A DNA stretch of 64,000 nt from the NCBI GenBank assembly GCA_914767885.1, contig CAJZBQ010000035.1, forward strand, positions 806,001 through 870,000. The letters are read 5' to 3'. The notes below the pieces were generated by a model that saw only the letters and a list, made by a program, of their open reading frames with translations, was not told where the DNA came from and ran no database searches. Made by a program: the position numbers and the translations under genes. This stretch comes from Blepharisma stoltei. Its lineage: Eukaryota; Ciliophora; Heterotrichea; Heterotrichida; Blepharismidae. Positions 9,325 to 21,106 of the stretch are shown here, piece after piece; within the stretch, counting starts at the first letter, position 1, and each line of letters begins with the position of its first letter.

Positions 9325-12030
9325 TTAATATTTTGCATGCTTATTATAAGCTCTAATCTTCAAATGCTCATATTCGCTTTCCAAGTCTCTTAAAAGTGCA
9401 TTCGATATATCAATCTTATGCACTTTCTCCAAAAACCTCTCATCAAATACATCAATTGGACAATTTGGAGTATTTATATTAGTCAACAGTGACATCACGT
9501 CTTCAAACCTTTTCCCTTGAATTTCTCTTGACGCCCTTGACAAAATAGCTATGCAGACCTTAAAAGCAATTTTTCAGCCTTCTAAGAAGAATAAATCCCA
9601 TATCGACAGCAGCAGCTCTGGCTTATCCTGAAGAATACTTGAAAATACAGTTATAAACCAAGAAGCAGTAAAATGCCCAGAACATAATCCAATTTCTCTA
9701 AACAATGAATGAATATCAGGCAATAAAATTCCTATAAGCCTGTCTAATTGGTAAAAAAATTGCTTAAGCTTAGGTAAAGACTGCACATAAAGTGGCTGCA
9801 TTTGGAACTTTTCAATCATCCCAATTAAGCATTTAAACACTAATTCTTCGTCCTGCAGCTGCACATATAAAGTTCCAGCCACATAATTCATGCCTTGACA
9901 GTATCCTATTTCAGGGTTATAAACAGCTATAGACTTAAGAATATTTTTCAATATTTGGCCAGTGATAATCTGATGCCCTTGGTATGATCTGATTACATCT
10001 AAATCAATGACTTCTTCAATATCACCTAATTCTGATATTTTATTTAAATAAGTTGAATATTCAATACGCCTGATATTTGCTTTTAAAAGCGTTACCCATG
10101 CTTGTGATCTTAAATAATGCTTTTTTTCTGCAGATAAATTCCATTCTGTAAGCCATTTTTTGATAATTTGATGGTAAAAAATATTTTTCCATTGCTTGCA
10201 GACTAAAACCAAGCTAAAGCATTCATTTGGCTGAAGAAAGTCTATTGCTAAACCATAGGGCAGTAATGCCCCAAATCGTTCACGCTCTTTTTCTCTAGCT
10301 TTTAAAGATACTTCAACTGGAGATTCTAAATGTACAAGAAGTCGTTTCGTATTAAGGACTTCAGCTAGTAGCAAGCAGGTCCTTTCAGGGTCCAAATTTA
10401 CGCTTTGACAAGCTGCAAGCACAATTGAATTTGCAGTCTCCACTGGTATCCCTAGTTTTATCATATGATAATTAAACTGACTAATCATCAGATATGCCGC
10501 AGCCTTTTCAGCTCTTTCATCTGCCAATCTTTTCTGAAAAATCAACGGTATCTTATGTGTCCAACTTTTAATAGCGGTAACAAGCCCATTTCTTATTTTC
10601 CTTCTTTTATTCGGAGATAGCGGTGACTCACTTTCGTTCTCCAGCTGTGTCTCAATAGCGCTCAGAATGGCTTGGTTTCATCTTTTGGCATCAGACCATA
10701 TACAATGAGAACTGATAAAGCTTGCTAAATACTGTTTTTTGTTTGCTTCATTTTCTGTATAAAATTTATCACTGACAAAAATAACTTTGCAGAAAATCGA
10801 AGAGTCTGTGTCCCCGTCTATCATCATAGCAGTTAGCATGCCTTTTATTAATGAAGCAAGCTGGGTAATTTTTGAGTACTCAAGGCAACGGTTGCTGTTT
10901 TTGTGCTCTAAAACATCACAGAATAGCTCTCGGCCCTCAGCTGTATGGAGAAGCTCTGATAGTTTTGCATAAAATCGGGAGTCTAAGACTTCTTCAGAAC
11001 TTTTGTCTTCTTCTGGGGAGTTTATAAAAATGCTGTCTCTGACTGGGTCTAGTTTAAAAGGAATTAAATACCCAAGCACAGCTTTTACAAGCTCAAGATC
11101 AGGGTCTTTTCCATTTTGAATGCCAGCATCGCCTAAAATTTCGTAGTCTTCTTCATTAAAAACTGGCTGATTTCCTTTCTTTTGCAGTCTTTTTCATTTT
11201 TCATAGCTCACGAACTCTTCTCTTTTTATAGGGGATGACGATTTATGATTGTCAACGAACTCTTTGATATCAATTTCACTATTAACAGTCCCCAGCGCGA
11301 CATTTAGTTCTTCAAAAATTTCATTGATGTTTTTTTGGTAGGCTATGTAGTAATTCGCGTATTTCTCTATTGAGTATTTGATGAAATGGATTCTACTTTC
11401 TTCGTTCTGTTGGAAATCGGCCATTATCCCTGGAATAATTGAATCATAGTCATTTCAGCACTGGTTTGCGTCAAATACAGATTTATCATATGCTTCTGAA
11501 GCTTTAAATGCTGAGTTCTTATACTGCAAGACTTGCTTGTACATCTTTTGCTGCTTTTCGCTTGTGTCATTATAATTGTATTGTTTTTCTATCTTTTCTG
11601 CTTCTGAGCTGCATTTGATATGTTTTTCTTTGTGCTTTTCCATCTTCTGTATCGCTTTTTGCAGCTGCTTATGTGTAGGGGTCACTTTATTGACTAAATT
11701 TGTATTGGAATTGTTGATTTGACTGATGAATAATTCAAGAGGATCAATTATTTCTTGCTGCAGATGTCTAGAATACATAGCTTGTTGGGCTGCAAATTTT
11801 CTGAAATGAATAGTTGTTGAAGTTAAAAGTCTAGATAATGTGGCTGAGTTAATATCTTTAGGGAGCTCTGCTGAAAAAGCATCAATAGACTTAAGCGTTT
11901 GTTGAGAAAACGTGTCTAGAGCTTTCTTGAAGTTTTTATAAAATGAACACAGATTTGCACTGACCTGCAAGCCCTTGCGCAGATGCGAAGAGACAAGCTC
12001 AAATTTGTCACTTAATTCGGGATAGCTCAT
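9325..12030 (-). CDS. F-BAR and TBC (Rab-GAP) domain protein
   Basis: Five in-frame TGA codons read as Trp join this into one 901-residue protein. The N-terminus (SDKFELVSSHLRKG, FYKNFKKALDTFSQQ) resembles an FCH/F-BAR membrane-curving domain with long helices to about residue 280. Around residue 600 a short F-box-like segment (LPYGLAIDFLQPNECFSLVL) precedes a TBC domain. The TBC Arg finger motif is present as IDLDVIRSYQGH and the Gln finger as IGYCQGMNYVAG, followed by LFREIGLCSGHFTASWFI and SIWDLFF. Both catalytic fingers are intact, so Rab-GAP activity is expected, probably at curved membranes. The N-terminal F-BAR call is weaker than the TBC call. Confidence 0.85.
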
Positions 12031-12272
12031 AATTAATAAATATGCCTCTTATTTGATACTAAGTGCTGATGGGCGAAAAAATTGTTTATTTGCTATAATT
12101 TCGTAGATTTTTAGAAAATAATTACTATTAAAATTTTTAAATTATATATATATGCTGGCTGAATTAGAAAAAGAAATTACTCCTCACTAGTAAAATCTTT
12201 AAGCTCGCTTGTATAGGTTTTAGGAATTTGAAATAATCCTGATCATGGCTCTGCTTAAAGCCTATTAAAAAA

Positions 12273-15182
12273 ATGGGAAGCACCTGTGCAACCTGTGGCC
12301 GAAGAGAGTACATACTGCGTGAGGTAAAAAACCGAAAAGATTCCTTAGGATCCCCTACAAGGCTGCAGCCTACAGGACCGAGTCAGCCTTCAACCAAAAA
12401 TCAAATTGAGAATCAGTCAAAACGCATAAGGGTGAAAGGAATCAAGACCCACAAATTTTCTCACCACCCGAGTCCTTCAATAGAAGGTATTACTGAAGCT
12501 TCCCATGCAGAAATTATTGATAAACCTAAAACTGAAGAAGATATTAAAATGATTTTAACAGCATTTAATAATCACTTCATATTGCGAAGTCTCGATGAAG
12601 ATAGCAAATTTATTATTGCAAATGATATGAGGTTTTACACAATAGGACCACGCGAAATTATTTTTGAGCAAGATAAACCAGGACTGTGTTTTTATGTTCT
12701 AGCAACTGGGAGATTGGAAGTCACTATAAATGGACAAAGAAAAAATTTGATATCTCCAGGGACTGGTTTTGGAGAGTATGCACTGATTGATAATAGAGCC
12801 AGGTCTGCAACTGTAACTATGCTCATTTTTTATTATATTTATTATTATTAAAATAATATCTACAAATAAATTGATTTATTATAAATTTTAAATTTTATTA
12901 TGAAAAATTATACATTAGAAAAGTGCACACTATGAGTAGTTGACAGAATTTCTTTCAAAGAAGCGGTAAAAAGAGTAAATGATATGAACCATTTAGAAAA
13001 CAAAAGTTTCATTGACAGTGTACCATTATTTAACACTCTTACATCTCAGCAAAAAGAAGCTTTATTAGCAGGACTTAACACACAAAAATGGCATAGTGGA
13101 CAAAGGATTGTAAAAGAAGGTGACGTCGGCGACCTCTTTTATATCATAAAAGAAGGCCTTGTCTCATGCTCTCAAAACGGCATCGAAATACGTCAAATGT
13201 CCAAAGGAGATTTTTTTGGGGAACAGTCCTTACTTTATGGCTCCCCAAGAACTGCTACATGTACAGCTATAAGTGAGGTCAAATTAATATCAATAGGAAG
13301 CAATTCCCTTATAGATGTGCTAGGAAGCTCATTGCAACAGATATTGTATAGAAATACCTTGAGAATTGCTTGTGAAAGAAGTCCTGTATTAAGAGCATTA
13401 TCAAAAGAACAGAAAGAAAGTATATTTGATTGTATGAAAGTGAATACCTTCCAGCCTGGATCTGTAATAGTAGCCAGAGGCACACATAAAGGGCAAAGGC
13501 TTTGAATTGTACTGAGAGGTGCTATTAGAGGACCTGTAGGAGCAATAGAAAAATTTGGGTGCATTGGGGATGAGTTTTTAGACCACCCATCTGAAGGTGA
13601 ATATATGATTGATTATTTAGCAGAGGTAGAAAGTGATGTTGCTGATATTTCAAGGGTTTCTATAGAAAATTGCATTGGTGGAAACTTCAATAAGGTGACT
13701 ATTTATAATGAAGCTCTTTCAGTCCTCAAACAAGTGCATCTACTAAGAGGCTTAAGCCCAGAAAAATTCATCTCCCTTACACAAGCATTAAAAGTGATGC
13801 ATTATAGCGACCGAGATGCAATCGTCACTCAAAATAATCCAGGAAATTCATTTTTCCTAATAAAATCAGGAAAAGTTAATGTTTTTAAAGATGGAGTGAA
13901 ATTGAGAACTATAACAAAAAATGATTATTTTGGAGAAAGGTCAGTGCTATTTAATGATTTTAGGACAGCTACTGTAATCGCTGATGGACAAGTAAGCTGT
14001 TGGGTGTTAGAAAAAGATGATTTTTTGTCTCTTATTGATGAAGAAATAAGACAAAATTTAATAGAAAGAATTGAGCTGCAGGATGACACAATTACACTGA
14101 ATGATTTAATACCTATAAAACAGTTAGGAAAAGGAGTCTTTGGGAATGTGTTTTTAGTTGGACATATAACAACCCATAGATTATATGCACTGAAATCAGT
14201 CTCCAGAGAAAAGATTGAGCAGTGGCAAATCCAAACGAATTTAATGCTCGAAAGGCAAATTCTTTTACAAGTCGACCACACAATGATCCTCAAGCTTGTC
14301 AAAACTTTTAAAGACACTAGCAGGATTTATTTTTTAATGGAATTTGTCCAAGGTCTTGATTTATTTGATGTACTTATAGAGCTACAGCTTGTTAGTGACG
14401 CTGATGCTAAATATTATATTGGAGCTTTAGTGGTCATTTTAGAGCATCTTCATGAAAGGGATATTTTATATCGAGACTTAAAGCCAGAAAACATAATGGT
14501 CGATCATGAAGGATATCCAAAATTGATTGATTTTGGAACTTCAAAAATAATAAATGGAAGGACTTATACTACTGTAGGAACTCCTCATTATATGGCTCCT
14601 GAAATCATTTTAGGTAGCGGATATGCTAAATTATTATATATTGCTTATTTTTTACGAAAAATAAATTTATCTAAATTGGCCCTGGATATTTATATCAGAA
14701 AGCTATATACATTTTCTGCTGACTGATGAAGCTTAGGCATCATTCTTTATGAGTTTATATATGGCAGAGTCCCTTTTGGAGAAGATGAAGACGATGCACA
14801 TGCAATCTATGAAAAAATTTTAGAACACAAAATAATTTACCCTACAAATATTGACCCAAACTTAGCAGCTAAACCGTTAATTCAGCAGTTATTAAACAAA
14901 AATCCTGCAGCAAGGACTGGAGGAAGTGTTGATAAATTAAAAGCCCACAAATGATTTGCAAACTTTAATTGAGTAACTTTTACATAGGACCGACTTTTAT
15001 CCCGCCAGTTAAAAATGCCTTACATACCTAAGCTTCGTTCTTTGCACAACGAAATAGAAGTAGCTTTTAGCAGCATGAAACCGCTAGAAAGCTTAATCCG
15101 AGAAGAAGAAAGTAAAGAAGAAGTCGATTTCTGTATATGGAATTCCATGCCGCCTCCTGAAGATTGGGATTCAGAATTTTAA
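12273..15182 (+). CDS. cGMP-dependent protein kinase, multi-CNB
   Basis: The N-terminus MGSTCATCGRRE suggests myristoylation and palmitoylation. Cyclic-nucleotide-binding cassettes follow: domain 1 with FGEYALIDNRARSATV, domain 2 with FGEQSLLYGSPRTATC, a degenerate domain 3, and domain 4 with FGERSVLFNDFRTATV; Thr in RTAT favours cGMP. The AGC kinase domain has GKGVFGNVFLVG, ALKSVSRE, RDLKPENIMVD, DFGTS and VGTPHYMAPEI. The layout resembles PKGs of alveolates. Two IESs (12818-12912 in CNB 1 and 14627-14709 before SADWWSLG) and a 15-nt intron (14973-14987) must be removed; TGA is Trp at several places, including the WW of SADWWSLG. The result is 907 codons in one frame. Confidence 0.92.
12818..12912. 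other. Short AT-rich IES in PKG
   Basis: TA-bounded segment with 93 nt excised. It is almost wholly A and T with no clear terminal inverted repeat. Removal joins RSATV to TTLEKCTLWV in frame, completing the first cyclic-nucleotide-binding domain. Confidence 0.85.
14627..14709. other. Short AT-rich IES in PKG kinase domain
   Basis: TA-bounded segment with 81 nt excised. It happens to be open in the host frame, so an uncorrected reading inserts about 27 spurious residues. Removal gives SGYA-TFSADWWSLG, the expected kinase subdomain IX. Confidence 0.85.
14973..14987 (+). other. 15-nt spliceosomal intron in PKG
   Basis: GTAACTTTTACATAG lies between FANFNW and DRLLSRQ. Without splicing the frame stops at its TAG. 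The downstream exon encodes the AGC-kinase C-terminal tail. Confidence 0.9.
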
Positions 15183-15208
15183 ATTTATCGATAACCTGCA
15201 ATGAATAA

Positions 15209-16642
15209 TTATCTGAGAGTTATTTTAAGATCTGCCACCGCTTTTTCTCTGAGCCTAAATTGTAATTCATCAATTTCTTCATTCGTTAAATTCCTTTCCA
15301 TGCTCCTGTAATTTACTCTAAAGCAGTAGCTTGTTTTATCGCCTTTACTAAACTTGTCTGTTTTTTCGACCCTTTCGACTAAGTCTCCTCCAACTTCTCT
15401 TACAAGTTCGAAAAAGTCATTTTCTTCGAATTTTTCAGGAACCCAAAAAGATATATCTTTGTAGCATAAAGGAAACTTTGAAAAGCTTTTAAACTTTGTA
15501 ATGCCTTTTGTAGCTGAAAACTGTGATAAAAATCGTTGGTCTTCAGACCAAAACAGCCTTATGTCAGGAATATCAAAAACCTTCATTGCCCATCTTTCTA
15601 GCCCTATACCAAAAGCAAGCCCGAAGAAGTCATCAGATTTTCCAGCATTTCTAAGCACTTGTGGATGATAGACGCCACATCCAAGGACTTCCATCCAGTT
15701 ATCTTTCCATCTGATTTCTAGCTCTAAACCTGGATCTACAAAAGGGAAATAGTTGTCATACCATCTCATTTCCACATCTCCAAAACATTCTCTGGCAAGC
15801 CCCTCAAGCATACCTTTAAGCTCAGTCAAGGCAAAATCATGAGCTTTTTCTTGGGCTGCAAAGCTGAATTCACTTTTATTCCAGACTCTTCCACCTTCTA
15901 GCTGGTGAAAAGCTGGATAATGTGTGCTGTCTATTTCATCTCTTCGATATACATCTCCTGTCATGAGAAATGCATTATGATTTTTCAACATTTCGCAGTC
16001 ATGGGCAGTTGTATGGGTTCTAAGGACTGTGTTTTCATCAATATAGTATGTATCACTAGGACGCCTGGAAGGGTGGTCTGGAGCAATTAAAAGATTATCA
16101 AAATTTTCTCTGACTCCGACAACTGGGTCATAATCATCTTTTGTGATAAACACTCCAGGGTAGGTTTTGTGGACAAATGAGTACATTTTGGAGCGGAGAA
16201 TTGATAGAGGATGATTGGGGTTTGAGAGAAGCTTCCTTTTAGTTAATTCAATAATCTTACTCCTCTTTAAATCTGAATAAAAATCACAATTTAATTTAAA
16301 GGGGTTTAAAGTTTATAAAAAAAATCTATTAAATAGTTTTATAAAAAACATTTTCAAAAATTAAAAAAGAAATGTTTTAGATTTTAATTTATTTGAAAAG
16401 AATTATTTCAAAATTAATGTGAAAACTGTTTAAATAATATTCTAATTGCATTTTCTCCTAATAAATTAGGTCAAAACTAATTTATAAAAATTTTATTTTC
16501 ACCTATAAAAATTTTCACATTGAAAAATAAATTTATTTCCAATTTAAAGGGGGGTTAATAAACCCAAAAAATGGAAATTTTTACCTATATCTTTTTCCAA
16601 TTTAAAAAGGTAGGAGTTAGGGGTAATGTTGGATATTGACAT
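15209..16642 (-). CDS. FARS2: Phenylalanyl-tRNA synthetase, mitochondrial type
   Basis: Single-chain class II PheRS that charges tRNA-Phe in mitochondria. It has APDHPSRRPSDTYYID, LRTHTTAHDCEML, GDVYRRDEIDSTHYPAFHQL, GLELEIRWKDNWMEVLGCG, FGLAFGIGLERWAM and a C-terminal ferredoxin-fold anticodon-binding domain with YRSMERNLT. The N-terminal part is separated by a family D IES (16258-16619); removal yields MSISNITPKIIELTKRK, matching the family start, and a 357-residue protein. The ATG at 16642 is preceded in frame by a stop. The start lies 32 bp from the divergent FHA gene at 16675. No long mitochondrial presequence is visible. Confidence 0.92.
16258..16619. mobile_element. Family D IES in PheRS
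   Basis: Bounded by TA; 360 nt excised. The tag is AATTTAAA. The left end reads CTTACTCCTCTTTAAAT, then an inverse tag with GGGG. The right part reads AATTTAAAGGGGGGTTAATA, then CCCAAAAAATGGAAATTTTT, then the tag and AGGAGTTA. This is the same skeleton as families A-C. A sister copy is at 40527-40714. Confidence 0.88.
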
Positions 16643-16674
16643 ATTAGCTTAATAACACATTCATAATCATTATT

Positions 16675-17031
16675 ATGGGAGACCATTCTAAAGCGTTCTT
16701 CAAAAGAGCTGGCTTTGCTGTGCTAAGAGGTCAAAACTGAACCTACCTGCTTACAAACACACACATTATTATAGGAAGAAAGCCTCAAGCAAGTGACTCC
16801 CAATGGCAAGTTGACTTAGACTTAGGCCCTTCTAAGTTTATTTCAAGGCAGCATGCTTTGCTGATTTATAATTTTAAAGATCAAAGGTTTGAAATCAGGT
16901 GCTTAACGAAGAAAGGAAGAGTAAAAGTTGACGGGAAGGCTTACAGATATCAAGATGGGGCTGTGCCCTTGAAGCACCGTTCAGTGATTTCTATCAATAA
17001 GTGCAGTTTCTTATTTGTGCTGCCATCATAG
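16675..17031 (+). CDS. FHA-domain protein, 118 aa
   Basis: A small gene visible only when the TGA at 16738-16740 is read as Trp. It has the forkhead-associated fold signature: HIIIGRKPQ (Gly-Arg strand), then SKFISRQHALLIYN (the S-x-x-H phosphothreonine-binding core), then KKGRVKVDGK and VISINKCSFLFV. FHA domains bind phosphothreonine peptides; here the domain makes up nearly the whole protein. It is divergent to PheRS with a 32-bp gap and convergent to the TBL1-like gene. ATG start, TAG stop. Confidence 0.85.
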
Positions 17032-17191
17032 GATTAAGATAATAAAAATAGTGTAATTTGTGTAAAATTTAAAAAAATAATCATGACTATTTAATGAGAT
17101 TAATTTATACTGAAATATTGTAGACTGTGATGATATTTGTAAAAGAAATTGCAAGCTTTGTATTATCGTCACTCCAAACCCTACCTAAAAA

Positions 17192-19321
17192 TTACATATC
17201 AATTGCTTGCTGCTTTATTGAAAACGATTTAATTTTCTCTGCAGTTTCATAGTTCCATACATTGCAAATTCCATCTAGTCCTATAGTTGCGAACATCTGC
17301 CCATCTTTACTATGAGCGATTTTAATAATTTCTGAAGTTTCTGCAATAAATTGGTGTTTTATGACTCTTTTTTCTGGGTCAATGATTTCAACGACACCTC
17401 CTCCTTTAGCAACTAATAATAATGGGGTATTAGGATTCCATTCAATTTGTTTACAAATAATGGTATTCCATCATGACCCTTCTTGTTCCCAAATCCCCAG
17501 CCTTTCATCTTCCAGCATCGCTATAAATTTCCCTTCATAATCCCAAAATATTTTTTTTACATTTAAAGATTCCTCGATTTTTATTCTTTCAATTCTGCTC
17601 AATTTCCATAAAAATACTCCTGTCATCGTTGCTGTACAAATTTCATCTGTATTGTGCCATTTTGCATCCCTAATCCCTGAGCATGACTCAATTGAGTTTA
17701 TAGAGTTTCCTTGGCTATTCCAAATTTTCAAAGCATCTTGTGACACAGTAAGAAACTTACTCCCCCCCCCCCCCTCCGTGAGCGAACAAAAAAATTTTGT
17801 TCGCTCACGGAGGGGGGTTAATTTTTTTTTTTAAAAAAAATTTATATATAAATTTTATAAAAAATATTTTTTTCGAAATTTAAAAAAATCCTAATTTGCA
17901 AAAATTGGGAAGCAAATATTAATTTAATTTGCAAAATTTATGTTTTTAAAACGCAATTTGTTTAAAATTAAACAGAATTAGCTCTAGATTTCATTATACT
18001 AATTATCACTTATATATCAAAATTTTTTTCCATTAAAATTTTTTTCTATTAAAAAAATTTTTGTTCACTCACGGAGGGTGGGTTTTTTGGTCAAAAAATG
18101 GCGATTTTTCTAATGGTTTTGTTCGCTCACGGAGGGGGGGGAGTTAGAGCCTGTAGACTCAAAATATGCACAAATTATAGGAGTGTTATGAGAAATTTCT
18201 GAGACTAAAGTTCCAGTGCTTGTTCAAAATCTAGCCAAGCCATCGTTTACTACTGAAAGAATATCTCCTGCTTTATTTCAGTATAAACTTTTTATTTCAA
18301 AATTCTCAATCTCTAGATTAGTCAGAGAAATCGTGACTACTAGGTCCCATTGATTAGGGTTTTCCCCAATTCTCCATATCTTAGCAGTGCGGTCTTTAGA
18401 GCTGAATTTTTGTTACCCTGAAAGAATATATGAGTTTTGGTAGTGGATTATTAATACTTCTTTTGAGTGGCCAAATAGAGAGGTATGCTCGAATGAATCG
18501 TCGACCATCATACCAAGTGAAGTCTCTGGGACGAGTTTTGGGGTCTCTTCGCGATACATGCATTTATGGGAATGAGTTAGCTTGAATTCTGCGTGGCATT
18601 TTGGGAAACCTTGGGCTTTTAAGTCCTTTATTAGAAAATACCTCTTCGTTTGCGTGAAATTCAAGTTCTTCTAAAGTTAAAACTGTTTAAAAGATGGAGA
18701 GTGGTTTAGGTCCAGGGTGACTGGTGAATTGATCTCAGCCCTAGAAAAGTGGATGCCATATTTTAGAAGTAGTGGTAGGTTTTTTGCCTGGTCAGGACTC
18801 TATAACAGGATTTTTTCCTTATCCTAGAGGCAAACTGAAGTGCAGATTTAGCTCATGGTTCTGGGAAGCAATTATACGCCTAATAAAGGCAAGGCTATAA
18901 AGGAGAAGGAATTAGGTGTTTCCCTCTTGTCCTGAGCACTATCAAGGCGAAGAGAGTCCTTTATCGCAAGGCTAGAACCAAAGGTTAGTCTCCCCGAGAG
19001 ACTATGACGTCATCATTTTTCGTGGCATCAACAAGAAAACAGTGTGGTGTGGCACTTGGGACTTAGGGCCAAGTTGAAACCTGAAATCAGCCTGGTACGG
19101 AGAGGGGCTGAAATAATCCCCAGAGATCATCTCGAATTTATTTAATCTTAATCTAAAGTCAGAGATTTTTGTAAGTGGGTGACGAGGATGCCAGGCTGGA
19201 TAGGAGAGTCTGTGATGTTAGCTTCTTTTTCTAAGGCAAATGCAGCGTGAATTAGACCTCGCTCTCTGAGATAATGCAGAATTAGTAAGTTAATATCTTG
19301 GCTGCTTATTGTAATTGCCAT
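17192..19321 (-). CDS. TBL1-like LisH and WD40 repeat protein
   Basis: The N-terminus, ISSQDINLLILHYLRERGLI then AAFALEKEA, is a LisH dimerisation motif like that of TBL1/TBL1XR1 corepressor subunits. WD-type repeats follow (LFGHSKEVLIIHY, SKDRTAKIWRIG, DGLARFWTSTG, SQDALKIWNSQG, DGICNVWNYETA). Four interruptions must be removed: a GC-rich 482-nt insert (18670-19159), a 16-nt intron (18626-18641), a 15-nt intron (18402-18416) and a family A IES (17758-18146). The sum leaves exactly 410 codons. Each junction restores the expected motif, for example FESTGS-KFLTVSQD. The role in histone deacetylase corepressor complexes is known for the family and inferred here. Confidence 0.88.
17758..18146. 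mobile_element. Family A IES in TBL1-like gene (best-preserved copy)
   Basis: TA-bounded, 387 nt excised. Left cassette: C-run, TCCGTGAGCGAACAAAA, its inverse, G-run, TTAA. After an AT-rich core come the internal inverse tag (GTTCACTCACGGAGGGTGGG) and the terminal inverse tag with a G-run and AGTTA. Removal joins TGS to KFLTVSQ in frame. The copy at 54441-54831 is its reverse complement over the whole length. Confidence 0.92.
18402..18416 (-). other. 15-nt intron in TBL1-like gene
   Basis: GTAACAAAAATTCAG on the minus strand. Splicing changes ILSG-stop into ILSGSKDRTAKIW, a WD repeat. Confidence 0.9.
18626..18641 (-). other. 16-nt intron in TBL1-like gene
   Basis: GTATTTTCTAATAAAG on the minus strand. 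Splicing joins EFHANEE to DLKAQGFPKC and corrects the reading frame. Confidence 0.85.
18670..19159. mobile_element. GC-rich insert with 8-bp direct repeats in TBL1-like gene
   Basis: The insert is markedly richer in G and C than its surroundings and is flanked by TCTAAAGT (18670-18677 and 19152-19159), which contains TA. Exact removal of 482 nt joins LQKSLT to LEELEFHANEE in frame. No ORF of note lies inside. It looks like a non-autonomous retroposon or a long IES derived from one. Confidence 0.82.
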
Positions 19322-19889
19322 TTAATTAATAAATCATTTAGTTTCTATGAAGAAATATAAACAAATGAGCATTACTCTTTATATTATTTATAGCAAATTA
19401 TTTGCTTATTTTAATTATAGTTAGTGACACTGACTATAATAAATATCATGCTATTTTGCTTAAATTATTGCTTACTCTCAATTTAATAGAGCAAAAATTT
19501 GTTGAAGTTTTAAGGCTTTGTTAAAGCAAAAAAATTATTGTAAAACAAATTTATGTGTTTAAATAGTTTTACTTATGTAGATAGAACAAGATAAAGGTAA
19601 ATTTCGTTTTTGGTTATAATTAATCTGCATTCAATTGGGATTTAAAGCTATTTTCATAGATAGCATTCTTTCGCCTATAAAATTTAATTATATTCTATTT
19701 AAACGGACAACTTACCCAAAAAAGAAAATTATCAGTGTTTGCTCTATTCTAAAGCGGGGATAAAGGATTAGATTCAAGAATTTCAAGTAATAAGAATGAT
19801 ATCTTTAATTTGCAATTTTATTCACTTTGAAATCTACAGCCCAGGACCATTATGTATGGATTAGATTAGATTAGATTAAGAAATGTATT

Positions 19890-20005
19890 TATAGTCCCGC
19901 TTCCTTAAGCGCCGTGCCTTCTGCAGGCGACGCCTGTGGGATGGACTCCGGAGATGCATAAGGATACCCGCAACCAGGAGGACTGGTCGCTCGTCACCGG
20001 TTATT
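19890..20005. mobile_element. GC-rich retroposon-like fragment
   Basis: A GC-rich patch in AT-rich DNA, preceded by a short GATTA repeat. It contains TGGACTCCGGAGATGCATAA. Its end, CAGGAGGACTGGTCGCTCGT, resembles the plus-strand end of the insert in the PAQR gene (CAGGAAGAACGGTCGTTTGT). Probably a truncated copy of the same family. Confidence 0.55.
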
Positions 20006-20271
20006 TTTATGTATATAACTATATATGGATAATACGTATAATATTAGCCAGCGATGTGCAAACTAAACTCTTACCTCAAGCAATCTTTCAAATGGCAAGA
20101 TGACTCATCAGTCAATGCTTTCTAGCGGTCATAATAAATTTTAAATGATTTCGTTATTAGAAAACTCGTAAACTAACGAGTGCAGCTATTTCATTTGAGT
20201 TTTTCTACTGAAATTCTAATAGATTAATATTGAATTTACTGATTTGATGAATTACCATATACCAAGCATAA

Positions 20272-20488
20272 TATTTGTTGGGCGCATGCTAGTTCTCTTA
20301 CTTTTTGTTAGTGAGACATTTTCTCGGGGGTGATTATATCAGCAATATAACTGACACCTATCTTTATAATCCTAATCTAATCCTCTGGGATGTTTTGCCA
20401 AACCTCACAAGAAAAAAAAATCGACCAGATTTTCTAGGAAATGTCTTACTAGCAAAAGTCCTGATCAAATGATATGGAGCTATTTGTT
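20272..20488. mobile_element. Insertion with TATTTGTT repeats, only in duplication unit 1
   Basis: The 8-bp repeat TATTTGTT flanks about 201 nt that are absent at the corresponding place in unit 2 (near 23600), where a single TATTTGTT occurs. Internal inverted repeats near both ends read GTTAGTGAGACATTTTCT and GCTAGTAAGACATTTCCT. Confidence 0.75.
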
Positions 20489-21106
20489 TTGCAATCATAT
20501 CGCTTAAATATAAAAATATTTCTTCTTTTATTTAAAAGTAGTATATAAATTGGAAAATCGGAATTTTGTTTATTCAGGGATGCAACTTCCTTGGAAAAAA
20601 AATTTATGTCGATATAAAGATTTATGCATGAATACTTTATACGATTATAAATGATGTCCTAGATTTTAAAATTAATGCATTAAATTGATTGAATTCTGCT
20701 CAATCTATTCAATTACTTAAATATCTTCAGCATAAATAGCCAGCCTTATTGTATTCAACAGCTCTATTTAAATTATATTTGTTTGTCGTTATAGTTTTTC
20801 CCAATACGAGGCACCAAATCTTCCTTGTCGAATACTCATTTTTTAATTAAAGCATCTTTTAAAACACAATAATAGTCTAAGATATCACCTTGACTATTCC
20901 TAATCTTACCTGAACAACTGGTAATTTTTTCATTATGAGACAAACCTATTCTTCGAATTGGTAAATCAAGGCTATCTGCCAACAGTAAAATGGTTGCAAT
21001 TTAGAATTAAAATCAATTTCATCAAGTTAGCTGGACAACACATATTTTCCCAGTATTATTTGAGGGTTTAACCCAAATCAAAAACATGTATAATAATAGG
21101 AATAAT

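Larger units (their letters stand above)
19322..21106. other. Intergenic; upstream part of tandem duplication unit 1
   Basis: From about 20010 the sequence matches 23346-24237 upstream of the second tubulin gene, allowing for insertions. It holds a short GC-rich retroposon-like fragment (about 19890-20005), an insertion with TATTTGTT repeats (20272-20488), and a further copy-specific insert just before the tubulin start (about 21006-21095). No gene is seen. Confidence 0.7.

Noticed and set aside
13235-14317. Long minus-strand ORFs opposite the PKG gene
   Set aside because: They are shadows of the coding strand with no independent features.
14600-14726. Extra 27-residue loop and early end of the PKG kinase domain
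   Set aside because: The loop is the in-frame translation of an 81-nt IES; the apparent end is a TGA read as Trp.
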